Source of the DNA: Rhabdophis nuchalis
Taxonomy: Eukaryota; Chordata; Lepidosauria; Squamata; Natricidae
DNA: 64,000 bases
Assembly (NCBI GenBank): GCA_039707465.1
Contig: CM077647.1
Coordinates: 178,517,276 to 178,581,275 of the forward strand
Direction of reading: 5' to 3'
Made by a program: the position numbers and the translations under genes. Positions 45,132-57,085 of this stretch are shown here, in pieces (position 1 is the stretch's first letter; each line of letters begins with the position of its first letter). Below the pieces are notes generated by a model. It searched no databases and had not been told where the DNA came from. It was given only the letters and a program-made list of their open reading frames with translations.

Positions 45132-47132
45132 AATTATTATACAAGGCAACATATATTTATGGCACTTAGCATATATGACATAATTTTAAAACAAATATTT
45201 ATATAGTCTGAGGAAAATGGCAAAAAAATGATGGGGAACTCCACAGTAACATTATTGATACATGGTGTTTTAACTGTCAATTATAGCACATTTAGTAACT
45301 CGTGGGTCCTAGTGCCAATCTTACTTGTTTAGATCTTACTTAGATTTGCTAAGAAGATGTATGAAGTTGTATGTTTTTGGAGCTAAAATGCTTTGTGATG
45401 AAATAGTCAAACCATTTGACCCAGGTTGCTCATAATGTAGGATTATTATATTTGCAACCAATGTTGTTTCCCAGAATTAAAACAAAGCAGATAAGCCTTT
45501 AAAAAGACTCTACTGAGAAAGAGGAAAAAGACAGATATAATTTACTGAACATAATTATCTATTAACTCATTCAATTTATTAAGTAACCAATCCACAAACC
45601 AAATTATTCTGCTCAGTTCTATCTTGGACAAGTTACAGCCTTTGAACATTTCACTAAGTATGGCATAACCTCACCTAAGGTTGATTAGCTTATTTCAGTA
45701 CTTTTAAATTCTCTTGCCTGCAGAATATATTTGTAAAGTCTTTACTTTAAAAAAATTGAAAAGGGTATTGAATAAATAGAAATTTTAAAATACAGATGAT
45801 TAATCTCTGTCTAATCTCCTACCTCTTCATACTTTCACAAACTTCTTTACTTTCTTTCAAAATAATCTCAAAAGCTATTCTCAGGATGTAGGGGCTTTAT
45901 TTTCCCCATCAATCTGAGGGCAATGACAGTTTGACAAATGAAGATAATCAAGCATTTAGCAGTGTCTGCACTTCTTTTGCAAGAGGCCACTCTTGTTACC
46001 TTACAATATCTCTAACTGGCATTGAATTCACTATTATCAACCAACTAGTACAGACCACATATATGACTTGAATGGAAAAAACTGGATGACTGGGAAAGCT
46101 GGTGAATCAAGGCACTAACGGAACAAGGAAAAGGAGACAGAGTAATTAAGAGAAACAATATGAATCACATGATAAAGAAGACTATCAAGAGCAGATATTA
46201 GAAGTCATTCCCAAAAAAAATTTTTTTAAATAAAGGAGAGAATGAAAATGGAAATGACAAAATATCAGTTTGATTATAACAGCTACAATCACCATCTTAA
46301 GTACCAGTCTAGAAACTAACATTGTTTTTACTCCCAACGTATCTTGAAGGCATGAAAACAGGAAAGATATCTTTAGTCTGGCTTCTACATTTCGTTGATT
46401 TCAAAGAACTGGCTTATAAAAACAAAACATAAGCACCCGACAAGCAAATAACTGTTCATTTACTCAGGAAAATATAGTTGGCCTGTGAGATTAGACCAAT
46501 TAAATCTTATGTATGGCTTTCATGGAATTTGGAAAGAAGTGGGCTTGCCAAATATCTCTGCAACTCTGGTAACAAACAGTCCAGTTTTTAAACTCGAATA
46601 AAAAAATAAATGAATTAGAAGAAACAGAATCAAGACAGATACAGCCAAGCGTAAATGAAAAATATCTGTATTCCAAACATCTGTATACCTTAGAAAAATT
46701 AGGCAATTGTTGGGCTTCAGGGTTTGGTGACCTAGACAACAAATGTATAATTATTAAGGAAAACATTCTAGAGGAAACAATATGAAACCAAAACAATGCA
46801 ATTAACCGAATGAAGTCTTTTCAGGAAAATCATTTGAGACCCTGCAGATTGCTGAAGGCATTCATATATCATGGACACTCACATCTGAAGGATTGGAAAC
46901 CCCTTCTTTATATACCATTGTGATTCTGCCTTGATAAACACTGAATCGTTTTGTTTTTCAATTCAAAGGAGGAAAAAAAAACATTCTAGAACATAAGTGA
47001 TGTGGGTCACTGCTACCAGCAGGAAATGGTCAGGACAGAAACCTGGCTCCCAGGATTTACTCTTGTCTCCCTGATCCTTCCGCCTGCTCATCGGAGAAGT
47101 CCAAAAACCTCCCGCATCCACGCAAAAGTCCT
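45132..47132. other. RNF212B-HOMEZ convergent intergenic spacer and 3'UTRs
   Basis: Unique AT-rich DNA between two converging genes. I see no repeat family, small RNA or extra exon. The HOMEZ 3'UTR must lie in the right part, but I could not pick its polyadenylation signal. Confidence 0.55.
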
Positions 47133-48611
47133 TCAGTCTTCATCCTCCTCCTCTTCCACATCCTCCTCTTCTTCGTAGTCTTCGTCTTCCGCTTTTATCA
47201 TCGCGGCGGCCATCTCTTCGTCTACCTCCTCGTCGTCATCCCCCAAACACACCTCCACCTCGCACGGCGCCGGCAAGTACGAGCGAAACCACTCCAACGC
47301 TTGCTCTGGGCTCATTCCTGATTTGCGGCAGAGCATCGGCAAGTCATTCTCCTGCAGCTGCGTGTGGGTGTCCCAGTACTGTTCCAGGGGGCCCGTGTCC
47401 GGAGGATTTGTGCATGGCTGGGAAGGAGGAGGAGGAGGAGGTCCACCTGAGGAAGCAGGCTCTGGACTCTGCCCTGCATTGTCCCGGAACCATCTCAGCT
47501 GACCGTGCTTCAGGGCGTAACGTGTGTCTCCGAACCATTGGATGATCTCTGCCCGGGGTAACCCGGTTACCTGCTCCAACTGGTGATAATCCTCTCTCCT
47601 GGCCCACTGCCGGTGAAGGAAGAAGGCCTTTAACAAATCCAGTTGCTCCTTCGTCTTCCGCTTCGGCTTCCGTAAAACCTCTGGCAGAGGCATCTGCTGG
47701 TCGCTAACTGAGTGCTGATGGTTTTGACGGTCCACGACGCTGGTTGTAACTTTCGAGGAGGACGGGGCGGCTTTCACCGAAGAACCCAATGGAAGAATCG
47801 CCGGGTGGTTCCCGCCGTTGACGGCAGGCGTGATGGACTCGCCGGGCGGTTGGGACACTGCGGGGAAGCTCCAGGCCATCATGTGAGAATCCGGGAGGTT
47901 ATAATCCAAGCCGAGGGTTGTGATGGGGGGATAAGCACCAGAAACGGTCTCTTTGGTATTTTGAAAATTCACCATGATCCCTGAAGGTTCGAAATGTTCC
48001 TGAGGTTTCTTATAGTGGGACAACAGGGTGTTTTCCTGCAGTTTCCAAATGTCCTGAGCGATCATCCCGATTTCTTTTGTCCCTGGAGCCATACTACAAT
48101 GATTTAAGGAGGTTACAAGAGGTTGCTGGTTCTCCGGATATTTACCGGAGTAGTGCAGGGCGTGGGGAGCCAGCTGGTGGTGCTGGTGGTGGTGGTGGTG
48201 GTGATGATGGTGGTACAAAGAAGGGCTTTTACAAGTCTGGTGCCAGGAGTCGCCCTCGTTGTCAGCAAGCAGGCAACTAAAGTGGAGCTGGTCCTGGTGG
48301 TAGATGAGGCGAGCCCGAGTCTCTTCGATTTCCTCGGCGCTCCAGCTGATGCCGCAGCGCAGCCGCTGCGCCATGAACCAAGCCTTCACCTTCTCCATGT
48401 GCAGGCCGTGACGCAGGCAGAGCAAAGCCAGGTCGGAAAGGCTGGGATACGGGAAGTAGCTGAAAGTCTGCAGCAGGTGCTGGTTACCATCCAGGTCACT
48501 TGTCTGGGCCGCCTGGGTCCACACCAGCTGGAGGTCCTCGGAGATGGGTGGCAAGCAGATCAAACCTGGCGGCGAGCCGAGACAGCCAGAGGCGTCCTTA
48601 TTGGAGGGCAT
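47133..48611 (-). CDS. HOMEZ: HOMEZ, homeobox and leucine zipper encoding protein
   Basis: One uninterrupted frame of 492 residues, as expected because the HOMEZ coding region is a single exon (about 525-550 residues in mammals). It holds three atypical homeodomains: HD1 at about 40-100 with helix 3 KVKAWFMAQRLRCG, HD2 at about 317-376 (RKTKEQLDLLKAFFLHRQWA, then EIIQWFGDTRYALKHG), and a short HD3 at about 405-450 (ALEWFRSYL). A Pro run (391-396) sits between HD2 and HD3, a nine-His run at 134-142, and an acidic Glu/Asp tail from about 457. The protein is presumably nuclear and DNA-binding. An acceptor (CTCCAG, exon beginning at 48671) lies 60 bases before the ATG, so the 5'UTR is spliced. 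It converges with RNF212B, as in mammals. I see no disruption. Confidence 0.96.
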   Translation of the reverse strand: MPSNKDASGCLGSPPGLICLPPISEDLQLVWTQAAQTSDLDGNQHLLQTFSYFPYPSLSDLALLCLRHGLHMEKVKAWFMAQRLRCGISWSAEEIEETRARLIYHQDQLHFSCLLADNEGDSWHQTCKSPSLYHHHHHHHHHQHHQLAPHALHYSGKYPENQQPLVTSLNHCSMAPGTKEIGMIAQDIWKLQENTLLSHYKKPQEHFEPSGIMVNFQNTKETVSGAYPPITTLGLDYNLPDSHMMAWSFPAVSQPPGESITPAVNGGNHPAILPLGSSVKAAPSSSKVTTSVVDRQNHQHSVSDQQMPLPEVLRKPKRKTKEQLDLLKAFFLHRQWARREDYHQLEQVTGLPRAEIIQWFGDTRYALKHGQLRWFRDNAGQSPEPASSGGPPPPPPSQPCTNPPDTGPLEQYWDTHTQLQENDLPMLCRKSGMSPEQALEWFRSYLPAPCEVEVCLGDDDEEVDEEMAAAMIKAEDEDYEEEEDVEEEEDED

Positions 48612-48999
48612 GGCTGCGGCGGTCGAGAAGTCTTCTCTCTTTGGGAATCAGCTATGGGCTTTTCAGAAGAGCTGGAGCAAAGGGAAAAGGAAAAGAGCAA
48701 AAAAGACATCAGTTGTAGAGCAAAACGAAAAAAGACGCAGCATGTTAAGTAGTAAGTAAACGAGGCAATGTTGAAACTCCAACATTAAGATAACTAAGAT
48801 CACGGCATCCAGCCCTCTCAATTCCTGGCAAATAGATGGGGAAGAAATGGAGGTAATGACAGGTTTTATTGAGCTGGGCTCCAAGATCACTGCAGATGGG
48901 GATGGCAGCCAAAAAATTAAAAGAGGCTTGCTCCTGGGGAGGAAAGCGATGGCAAATCTAGACAGCATCCTAAAAAGCAGAGACCTTCCCCTGCCAACA

Positions 49000-49002
49000 C
49001 AA

Positions 49003-49041
<39 letters not shown>

Positions 49042-49797
49042 TGAGATTTATTAACCGCACCCTCTCCCCACAGGGACCCGGGGCGGTGCACAGGCATAGT
49101 TAAAAACAATATACAATAATACAAACATACTTAAAATAGAATTAAATAGAATTACCCGTGCTAAAAATATAAAATTAAAAACCCATTAAAATATTTGTAG
49201 TTAAAAGACAGAGAGAACTATTCAAGGCCGGCCAGATAGGTCTTCAATTTTACACGGAAGGAGCGGAGGTCGGTGGTCGTTCTAATATCAGGGGGAAGGT
49301 CGTTCCAGAGGGCCGGGCCCGCCACAGAGAGCGCCCTCCCCCTGGGCGTCGCCCGCTGACAAAGTCTAGTGGACGGCACCCGGAGAAGCCCCTCTCTGTG
49401 GGAGCGAATCGGTCGTGAGGATGTGTGGGGCAGGATCCGATCTCGCAGATAGCTAGGTCCCGAGCCATGGAGCGCTTTGAAGATGATAACTAACACCTTG
49501 AAGCGCACCCGGAAGACGACAGGTAGCCAGTGCAGCTCGCGCAAGAGCGGTGTTACGTGGGCAAACCTAGAGGTGCCCATAATTGCTCGCGCGGCTGCAT
49601 TCTGAACTAACTGAAGCCTCCGGGTGCACCTCAAGGGGAGCCCCATGTAGAGAGAGTTACAATAGTCCAGTCGGGATGTCACGAGGGCATGAGTGACTGT
49701 GCGAAGGGCGTCCCGATCCAATAGGGGGCGCAATTGGCGAACCAGGCGAACCTGGTAAAACGCCCTCCTGGCCACGGCTGTCACTTGCTCTTCCATA
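49000..49797 (-). mobile_element. L2-like LINE, 5'-truncated, with (AAT)n tail
   Basis: A 192-codon minus-strand frame (49796-49218) reads LDYCNSLYMGLPLRCTRRLQ, HVTPLLRELHWLPVVFRVRF and ALWNDLPPDIRTTTDLRSFR. The tail is (AAT)n at 49003-49038. The copy lies in the HOMEZ 5' region. Confidence 0.92.
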
Positions 49798-50042
49798 GAC
49801 AGCCGGGTATGTATGTATAGTCAAGGCTGTGGTTTTCCCAGTTGCAATGGATGGCTGTGATGGTTGGACCATAAGGAAGTCTGAGCGCCAAAGAATGGAG
49901 GCCTTTGAACGATGGTGCTGGAGAAGACTCCTGCATTGAGTCCCTTGGACTGCAAGGCGATCCAACCTGTCAGTCCTAGAGGAGATCAACCCCGACTGCT
50001 CTTTAGAAGGTCAGATCTTGAAGAGGAAACTCAAGTACTGTA

Positions 50043-51382
50043 TTTTTCAGAGTATAAGACGCAACTTTCCCCCCCCCCAAAAAAAGAGGGTGAAAATGTG
50101 GGTGCGTCTTATATACACTGAATGTAGCCCCACCTACCCACTGTCTCCCACCCAGCAATTTACCTCCTTGCAACAAACAGGGAAAATGGGGCTTGCGGAG
50201 GCTGCGATAGGCTATAGCAGTGGTCGGCAAACCGCGGCTCGCGAGCCGCATGCGGCTCTTTGGCCCCTTGCATGTGGCTCTTCAGTCCCTCTCTGATTCC
50301 CTCCCTTCCTCTCTCTGTCTCTGGGGCTGTGTGGTTGGGAGGGAGGTGGACGCGCGGCCCCAGAACATGCGCCGTGGTGCCTGCCGGAGGGAGCTGCGAT
50401 GGAGCCGCGACCGGCTTCTCTGTCCGACGCCCCTGCTGGGCGACAGCCTCGGCGGTGCTTAAGATGATGATAGCCTTGGGTGCTCGCCCCGCCTGCTCAC
50501 TTGCCCGCTGCGGGAGGAGGCGTCACCCGGCAGGTCGTCGGGCAGGGAAGCCGGGCGCATCTCCACCAGCTCCCTCCGACAGACACCATGGCACATGTTC
50601 TGGGGCTGCGTGGCTGGGAGGGAGATGGACACGCGGCCCCAGAACGTGCGCCGTGGTGCCTGCCAGAGGGAGACGCGATGGAGACGCGACCGACTTCCCT
50701 GCCTGACGCCCCTGCCAGGCGACCTGCCGGGCAACAGCCTCGGTGGTGCTTAAGATGACGGTAGCTTGGGTGTTCGCCCCGCCTGCTCCCTCGCCCGCTG
50801 CGGGAGGAGGCGTCCGTAACCTCCGGCATGCCGGCCCTTCTGCTGCTTCCTGGGGTGGGGGGGGGGAGGAGAGGGGAGGGAGTGACTGACAGACACAGAG
50901 AGAGACAGAGGGGGAGGGAGGGAAAGACAGAGAGACAGACAGAGACAGAGAAAGAGAGGGAGGGAGAGAGACGGAGAGAGACACAGATAGAGAATGACAC
51001 AGGGAGGGATTGAATTGGAGACAGACAGGGGGAGAGAGGGAGAGACAGACATACAGAGGGAGGGAGGGAGAGAATTAGAGAGTGACACACACAGAGACAG
51101 GGAGAGACAGAGAGAGGGAGGGAGAGACAGATAGAGACTGATTAAGTGAGTGAGAGACAGACACACACACACACACAGAGTGACAGATGGGCGGACGAAG
51201 GAGTAGAGGCAGAGATAGAGAAAGAAAGAAAGAGAAAGAAAGAGAAAGAAAGAGAAAGAAAGAAAGAGAGAAAGAGAAAGAAAGAGAGAGGGAGAGAAAG
51301 AGAGAGAAAGAAAGAGACAGAAAGAGAAAAAGAGAGAGAAAGAGAGAAAGAGAGGGAAATGGAGAGAGAGAGAGAGGAAGAA

Positions 51383-51421
<39 letters not shown>

Positions 51422-52183
51422 AAGAAAGAAAGAAAGAACTTATGACCACAATTGAGCCTAAAAGTTTGGTTGCTAACCAAGACCGTCGTTAAGTGAGTTT
51501 CACCACATTTTCCAAGTTGGCCACGCCCACCCAGTCACATGACCACTGAGCCACTCCCACAAAACAGGCCACACCTTCCGGCTCTCAAAAGAAATTTCAA
51601 TTGTGGTATTGTTGATATTTGGCTCTGTTGACTAATGAGTTTGCCCACCACTGGGCTATAGCAATCGCTGCAGCCTGAAATAGTTGATGATCGGGAGAAA
51701 TTGAAAGTGAAACTTGCTGTTTGCTCCACTAGGCAAATTGCTGGGAGGCAGAGGCAGATATTTTTTTTCTTGTGCTAATCAGGCTGTTTGCTGCCAGGAG
51801 ATAAGTCAACAACTATAAAGGCCTATAGAATGTTCAAATGATTAGACTTATTTTTTAAAGACTGCTTTATTATTATTCTAAACAACTTAACAAAATGGAG
51901 AAGCTTTTTAAAACAAATGCTTGAACTGAAGAGGCCCCGTGCTATTGTTTTAAAAAGTGCTATTCTTTTAAAGAGCAGAGAATAACTATACTTCCAGAAA
52001 GCACATCGATTTTAACAGCATCTGTACAAGTGTAGTCTGAAATATAACGCTACCCACAGTGTATATTGTCTATGCTGTTTGTTGCAAGGAGGCAAATTGC
52101 TGGGAGGCAGATATTTTTCCCTCGTTTTCCTCCCCAGAAGCTAGGTGCCTCTTATACTTCGGAGAATCTTATACTCCGAAAAA
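50043..52183. mobile_element. TIR DNA transposon inserted in BovB, itself carrying a hAT element
   Basis: The left end TTTTTCAGAGTATAAG matches the inverted right end CTTATACTCCGAAAAA with one mismatch. TA flanks both sides (50041-50042 and 52184-52185), as in Tc1/mariner-type insertions. No transposase frame is left. Confidence 0.8.
50218..51653. mobile_element. hAT element (1,436 bp) with internal GA microsatellites
   Basis: Ends CAGTGGTCGGCAAACC and the CCCACCACTG end are degenerate inverted repeats. The 8-bp duplication GGCTATAG is exact (50210-50217 and 51654-51661). 50870-51435 is GAGA/GAAA-rich. 51436-51600 matches the 3' half of the hAT at 21316-21747. A duplicated GC-rich block (about 50300-50460 and 50580-50760) is also inside. 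Confidence 0.92.
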
Positions 52184-52405
52184 TATGGCCACCTAATGAG
52201 GACTCACGGGAGAAGAGCCTCATGCTGGGAAAGATGGAGGGCAAAAGAAGAAGAAGGGGACGATAGAGAAGGAGGTGGCTGGATGGAGTCACTGAACCAG
52301 TCGGCGTGAGCTTCAACGGACTCCAGAGGAAGGTAGAGGACAGGAAGGCCTGAAGAAACATTGTCCATGGGGTTGCGATGGGTCAGACACGACTTCGCGA
52401 CTAAC

Positions 52406-53264
52406 AACAACAAAACGAGTCAAGGATAAAGCAGAGAATTTAGAGAAAAAGCGAGCACCTTTTAATGCAATCCCTCAAATCCACTTCTCTCTCTCTCTGG
52501 TCCCCACCCAACACCTGGGCACTACTACAACTTCAATCTACAAGTCACAGCTCACATAATTGAGTGCTCTTCTTTTAAAAAAAAACATAGACTTCATACA
52601 TCGACAACTATCAGAAAGAGGACATGGCGCCGAGACCCAACTATCTATGGGGTTGGATAACGAAGGTGCGTCACGGTTCCGAGTAATGCTCCCAATCCAT
52701 TCAAAAGACTCTGAGGCGGTGGCTTTTCTCAACGATCCTGTTCATGGGGCGCATCCTATCGCCACGTTCAAATGTGACACCACCTCGGAAGTATTCCCCC
52801 GCATTGGTATAATGAAAGAATAGATACTTCCCACTCAGCCCCCACCCCTGGCGTGACAGTCGGTCACGTTAACCCACCAAGCCGGGCGACGACCTTCTCT
52901 TCACTCTCTCCTGCCGTTGCTAGGGCACTGCTGAGCTGACCTTGGTTCTCAGGAGCCTTATCGCTGTTTTGTCTGGCACTGTGGAGGAAAACGCTCTACA
53001 TTCTTCAAATCTGCCGCCCTGCCCCCCCCTCGCATAACAAAGCAAAGTCAAATAGGACTTCGGCTAGCGGGAAGGAGATCCAGAGAAGCGCCCTGTCCCG
53101 CGAACCTCTTACTGTCCAAAAGCTGTCCCATCCACACTCTGCTCCAGCGCCAAACTTCTCACTTCCCTGCATTAACTGAGCATTTTTTCTAGACAGTTGC
53201 ATTGCCTATGTTATTTTGGTTTCTGAGCCAGGCTGAAAAGAATTTGGCAAACCGCTCTTTCCTG
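52406..53264. other. Unique sequence, no supported gene
   Basis: An 87-codon plus-strand frame at 52560-52823 has mixed composition, but I recognise no domain, splice context or repeat family. The rest is unremarkable. Confidence 0.45.
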
Positions 53265-54490
53265 AAATGTTAATACCACTTTATAAGGCCTTGGGAAGGC
53301 CACACTTGGAATACGGCATTCAGTTTTGGTCGCCACGATGTAGAAAAGATGTGTAACGCTCTCTACACGGGGCTCCCCTTGAGGTGCACCCGAAGACTAC
53401 CAGCTAGTTCAGAATGCAGCCGCGCGGGTAATATTGGGTACCTCCAGGTATTCCCACGTAACCCCGCTCCTGCGCGAGCTGCACTGGCTGCCTGTGGTCT
53501 TTCGGGTGCGCTTCAAGGTACTGGTTACCATCTTCAAAGCGCTCCATGGCACGGGACCTAGCTATCTGCGGGATCGCATCCTACCCCATACATCCCATCG
53601 GCTGATTCGCTCCCACAGAGAGGGACTTCTCCGGGTGCCGTCCACTAGGCAATGCCAGCGGGTGACGCCCAGGAGAAGGGCCTTCTCTGTGGCGGGCCCG
53701 ACCCTCTGGAACGACCTACCCCCCGAACTTAGATCCATCACGGACTTCCGCTCCTTCCGCCAGCAATTAAAAACTTACCTTTTCCAACAGGCCGGCCTGG
53801 CCTAACCTACCGTACTTAGCCTTAGTTAGTAGAGAAATTTTTATATCGGGTTTTAAGGTAATTTTAACAGGGAGATCTTAGCACAGGGTGTTAGTTTAAT
53901 ATAGTTTTAAATATTTATGTATTTATTGTGATATATTGTGTTTTTATATTTCCTGTGCACTGCCCTGAGTCCCTTCGGGGAAAGGGGGTGGTTAATAAGT
54001 CGAATTAAAGTAAAGTAAGTAAGTGGAGACTCTGGAAAGAGTGCAGAGAAGAGCAACCAAGAGGATGAGGGGACTGGAGACTAAAACATATGAGGAACGG
54101 TTGCATGAACTGGGTAGGTCTAGTTTAATAAAAAGAAGGACTAGGGGAGACATGATAGCAGTCTTCTAATATCTCAAGGGTTGCCACAAAGAAGAGGGAG
54201 TCAAGCTATTCTCCAAAGCACTTGAGGGTAGAACAAGAAGCAATGGGTGGAAACTAATCAAGGAGAGAAGCAACTTAGAACTGAGGAGAAATTTCCTGAC
54301 ATTGAGGACAATTAACCAGTGGAACAGAAGTTGCCTCCAGAAGTTGTGAATGCCCCCACACTGCAAGTCTTTAAGAGGATGTTGGATAGCCATTTGTCTG
54401 AAGTGGTATAGGGCTTCCTGCCTAGGCAGGGGGTTGGACTAGAAGACCTCCAAGGTCCCTTCCAACTCTGCTATTGTATTGTATTGTATT
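53265..54490 (+). mobile_element. CR1 LINE fragment split by an L2-like LINE
   Basis: CR1 sequence runs to GATGTAGAAAAGATGTG at about 53353, breaks, and resumes at about 54024 with GTGGAGACTCTGGAAAGAGT. It continues to the (ATTGT)n tail at about 54476-54490. Confidence 0.88.
53354..54022 (+). mobile_element. L2-like LINE nested in CR1
   Basis: A 123-codon open frame (53434-53805) reads HVTPLLRELHWLPVVFRVRF and GPTLWNDLPPELRSITDFRS. The tail GAGTCCCTTCGGGGAAAGGG and GTAAAGTAAGTAAG ends at about 54020. GTG/GTGG repeated at the junctions may be a target duplication. Confidence 0.9.
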
Positions 54491-55630
54491 GTCCTTCTCT
54501 CCCCTCGTATGGAGTTGCAATTAATATCATATTTTACTTGGCCAAGAATCTCCGGGAATTTTGGATTAGCGTGAAGCATGAAACCTTCCACGTATACCAA
54601 TTTATAAACTCCAGCTTTTCATTTGGCTGGTGGACCGTTGAATCCAACGACGGACGCAGGCGAAAAGCGGGCCTTTGATTTCCATTCCGTCCGCAGAAAA
54701 GGACGCCGAAGCGTTGACTTCCAGCTTCTTCTTCACCAAGACAAAAAATGCCTTTTGCCCAAAGCCAACGTCCACCCGACCTATTTGGTATTCTTTCTGC
54801 ATCCTCCCCCCCCCCCCTCAAGAAATTTTATCCGGAAAGTCGATTTGGAGGAAAACGCAATAATTTATATCGCCCAGGAACTTAAAACCTCGGAGAGGTA
54901 ATTTATCGAATGGAAAACGCCTTGCGCTGATCAGTCTGAAGAGCCCATTTCCCTTTAATAGCCGTGGGGCAAACAACAACAACAGCAGATGGCTTCAACT
55001 TAGCAAACAGATAATATGGAAATAATGGGGCAATTAATGCCACTTTAAATGACAGGAGGAAACGAAGTGCCTGCAGTCACAAATTCATGGGAAACGGCTC
55101 CGTTGCCGCTTCCCCACTCCCGAAAGCCACAGCCTCTTAGTAAATCCTGCCACTAATGGAATAATGCTCCATAAATGCACTTCAGGAGACCCAAGTGTGT
55201 TTTTTAAGTGCGGGTGTGTACGGGAACTATCCTGAACCAACCTCTGGAATGGTAACAGATGTAAACACCCCTGAAAGCTCTCCTTTTCCAGCCTCGCCCC
55301 CCCCCCCCCACCTCACAAACATCCTGAGTAACCCTTTCTTTGTGGGTCCATTTCCCCCCCAAACAACTCCCGTCCCTGCCTTTCACCCCACCCGCTTTAA
55401 AATCCTTTCGCTGAATTCTGGAGGCTGTAACTGTACTTACTTTTTTTTTTTTTTTTTTTATTCCCTCCCACTTCAGGAGTTTCCTTCCTTCCTTCCTTCT
55501 CTTTCCTATTTCCTGCAAGGCACGCCGGGAAACGGGAGGCGGAGTTTCCCACACCAAGGGACACTGGCTCTTTAAGGGAAGAAGGGGGGGGGGGAAACAC
55601 GCTGGGGACCTAGGTGGGGAGGGGGATCCT
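54491..55630. other. HOMEZ 5' region, unique DNA
   Basis: Contains a C-run (54808-54818), a T-run (55441-55459) and CT-rich stretches. No exon or repeat family identified. Confidence 0.45.
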
Positions 55631-55635
55631 AATGT

Positions 55636-56240
55636 GTTAACAGCTTGCCTCCAGAAGTTGTGAATGCCCCAACCCTGGATGTGTTTAAGAAGATGTTAGA
55701 TAGCCATTTGTCTGAAATGGTATAAGGTTCCTGCCCACGCAGGGGGTTGGACTAGAAGACCTACAAGGTCCCTTCCAACTCTGCTATTGAATTGTATTGT
55801 ATCTTCATCCCTAGTAGGAAAGGTAGACAATAGGTTGCAGGAACTGGGTAGGTCTAGTTTAATGAAAAGGACTAGGGGAGACATGATAGCAGTGTTCCAA
55901 TATCTCAGGGGTTGCCCCAAAGAAGAGGGAGTCAAGCTATTCTTCAAAGCACCTGAGGGCAGGACAAGAAGCAATGGGTGGAAACTAATCAAGGAGAGAA
56001 GCAACTTAGAACCGAGGAGGAATTTCCTGACAGTTAGAACAATTAATCAGTGGAACAGAAGTTGCCTCCAGAAGTTGTGAATGCCCCAACACTGGAAGTC
56101 TTTCAGAAGAAGTTGGATAGCCATTTGTCTGAGACAGTATAAGGTTTCCTGCCTAGGCAGGGGGTTGGACTAGATGACCTCCAAGGTCCCTTCCAACTCT
56201 GCTGTTGTATTGTATTGTATTGTATTGTATTGTATTGTTC
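55636..56240 (+). mobile_element. Two CR1 3' ends in tandem
   Basis: The first is 55636-55805 (AGCTTGCCTCCAGAAGTTGT to ATTGTAT). The second is about 55830-56240, with [20 protein letters not shown] and a longer (ATTGT)n tail at 56205-56238. Confidence 0.88.
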
Positions 56241-56479
56241 TTTTCCGCCATAGCTTTCTCTAAGTTGCCTTTTTTTTAATTTTTCCTTCCTCTCCATCTT
56301 CGGCTTCCTCGGTTTCCCCCTTTTTAAAAAAAATCCTTTTAAAAATCCTTTTAAAAGTCCTTAAAAATGAAATGCCTCCCAAGATGCATTTTTGTTTTCC
56401 CACTGGGAAAAAAAGTTTCCAAAAAGCAGAGTCAAATCATATGGAGATGGTTTCCGCCCCCATGCTTGATGGACCTTTA

Positions 56480-56620
56480 AGAGATGAGCAAGAGTTGGAA
56501 GGGACCTTGCAGGTCATCTAGTCCAACCCCCTGCCCAAGCAGGAGACCCTATATCTGCCTCGACCTAAGCTTGAAACTCACAACCTCCTGCTCTTGAGCC
56601 CAAACAAAACCCCTCACCTC
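56480..56620 (-). mobile_element. CR1-tailed SINE
   Basis: GAGTTGGAAGGGACCTTGCA at the left is the CR1-like tail. CACAACCTCCTGCT (about 56580) is the inverted B-box region. Confidence 0.65.
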
Positions 56621-56639
56621 TGGCCTCTCCATTCCAAAC

Positions 56640-57085
56640 CCCACCCAGGCAGTCCTCGACTCACAACAGCTCACTTAGTGACTGTCCGAAGTTACAACGG
56701 CGGTGGAAAAAAAAGCGACGTATGACCGTTTTTCATGCCGCATCCCCACACGGTCACGGTATTTGCCATTTGGATGCTTCGGCAAATGACTCACGTTTAT
56801 GACGGTGGCGGTATCCCGGGAGCAGGGCGATCCCCTTTAGCGTCCATCCGACAAAAGCCGATGTGGGAAACCAGATTCACGCCAGATAACTTAACAAACA
56901 CAGCAGGAAAGGTCGTAAAATGGGGGCCAAACTCCCTTCCACAAGCGTTTCACTGGGCAACGTACATTTGGGGGCTCTGTTGCGGTCGCAACTCGAGGAC
57001 AATCCGCCACGGCTTGGTGCAAAACGAGGATAATTGCGCGGCAGCCGTAGACAAACGCCAACGCAAGCCAGACCATACTTGGCCG
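56640..57085. repeat. Interspersed DNA-transposon-like repeat
   Basis: Begins CAGTCCTCGACTCACAACAG and includes CACGTTTATGACGGTGGCGG and GGTCGTAAAATGGGG. It shares the layout of the family inside 23791-24155, and of 59590-59870 and 61510-61840. Class uncertain. Confidence 0.5.

Larger units (their letters stand above)
49810..52405 (+). mobile_element. RTE/BovB LINE 3' end, interrupted
   Basis: 49810-50040 and 52186-52405 together read as the BovB 3' region: GGTTGGACCATAAGGAAGTC, CGATGGTGCTGGAGAAGACT, CCCTTGGACTGCAAGGCGAT, then GGCCACCTAATGAGGACTCA, TGCTGGGAAAGATGGAGGGC and GGGTCAGACACGACTTCGCG. BovB is abundant in squamates and in ruminants through horizontal transfer. The interruption is the TIR element at 50043-52183. 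Confidence 0.88.

Noticed and set aside
52560..52823. 87-codon frame, possible small gene
   Set aside because: Mixed composition, but no recognisable domain, start context, splice sites or neighbour support.
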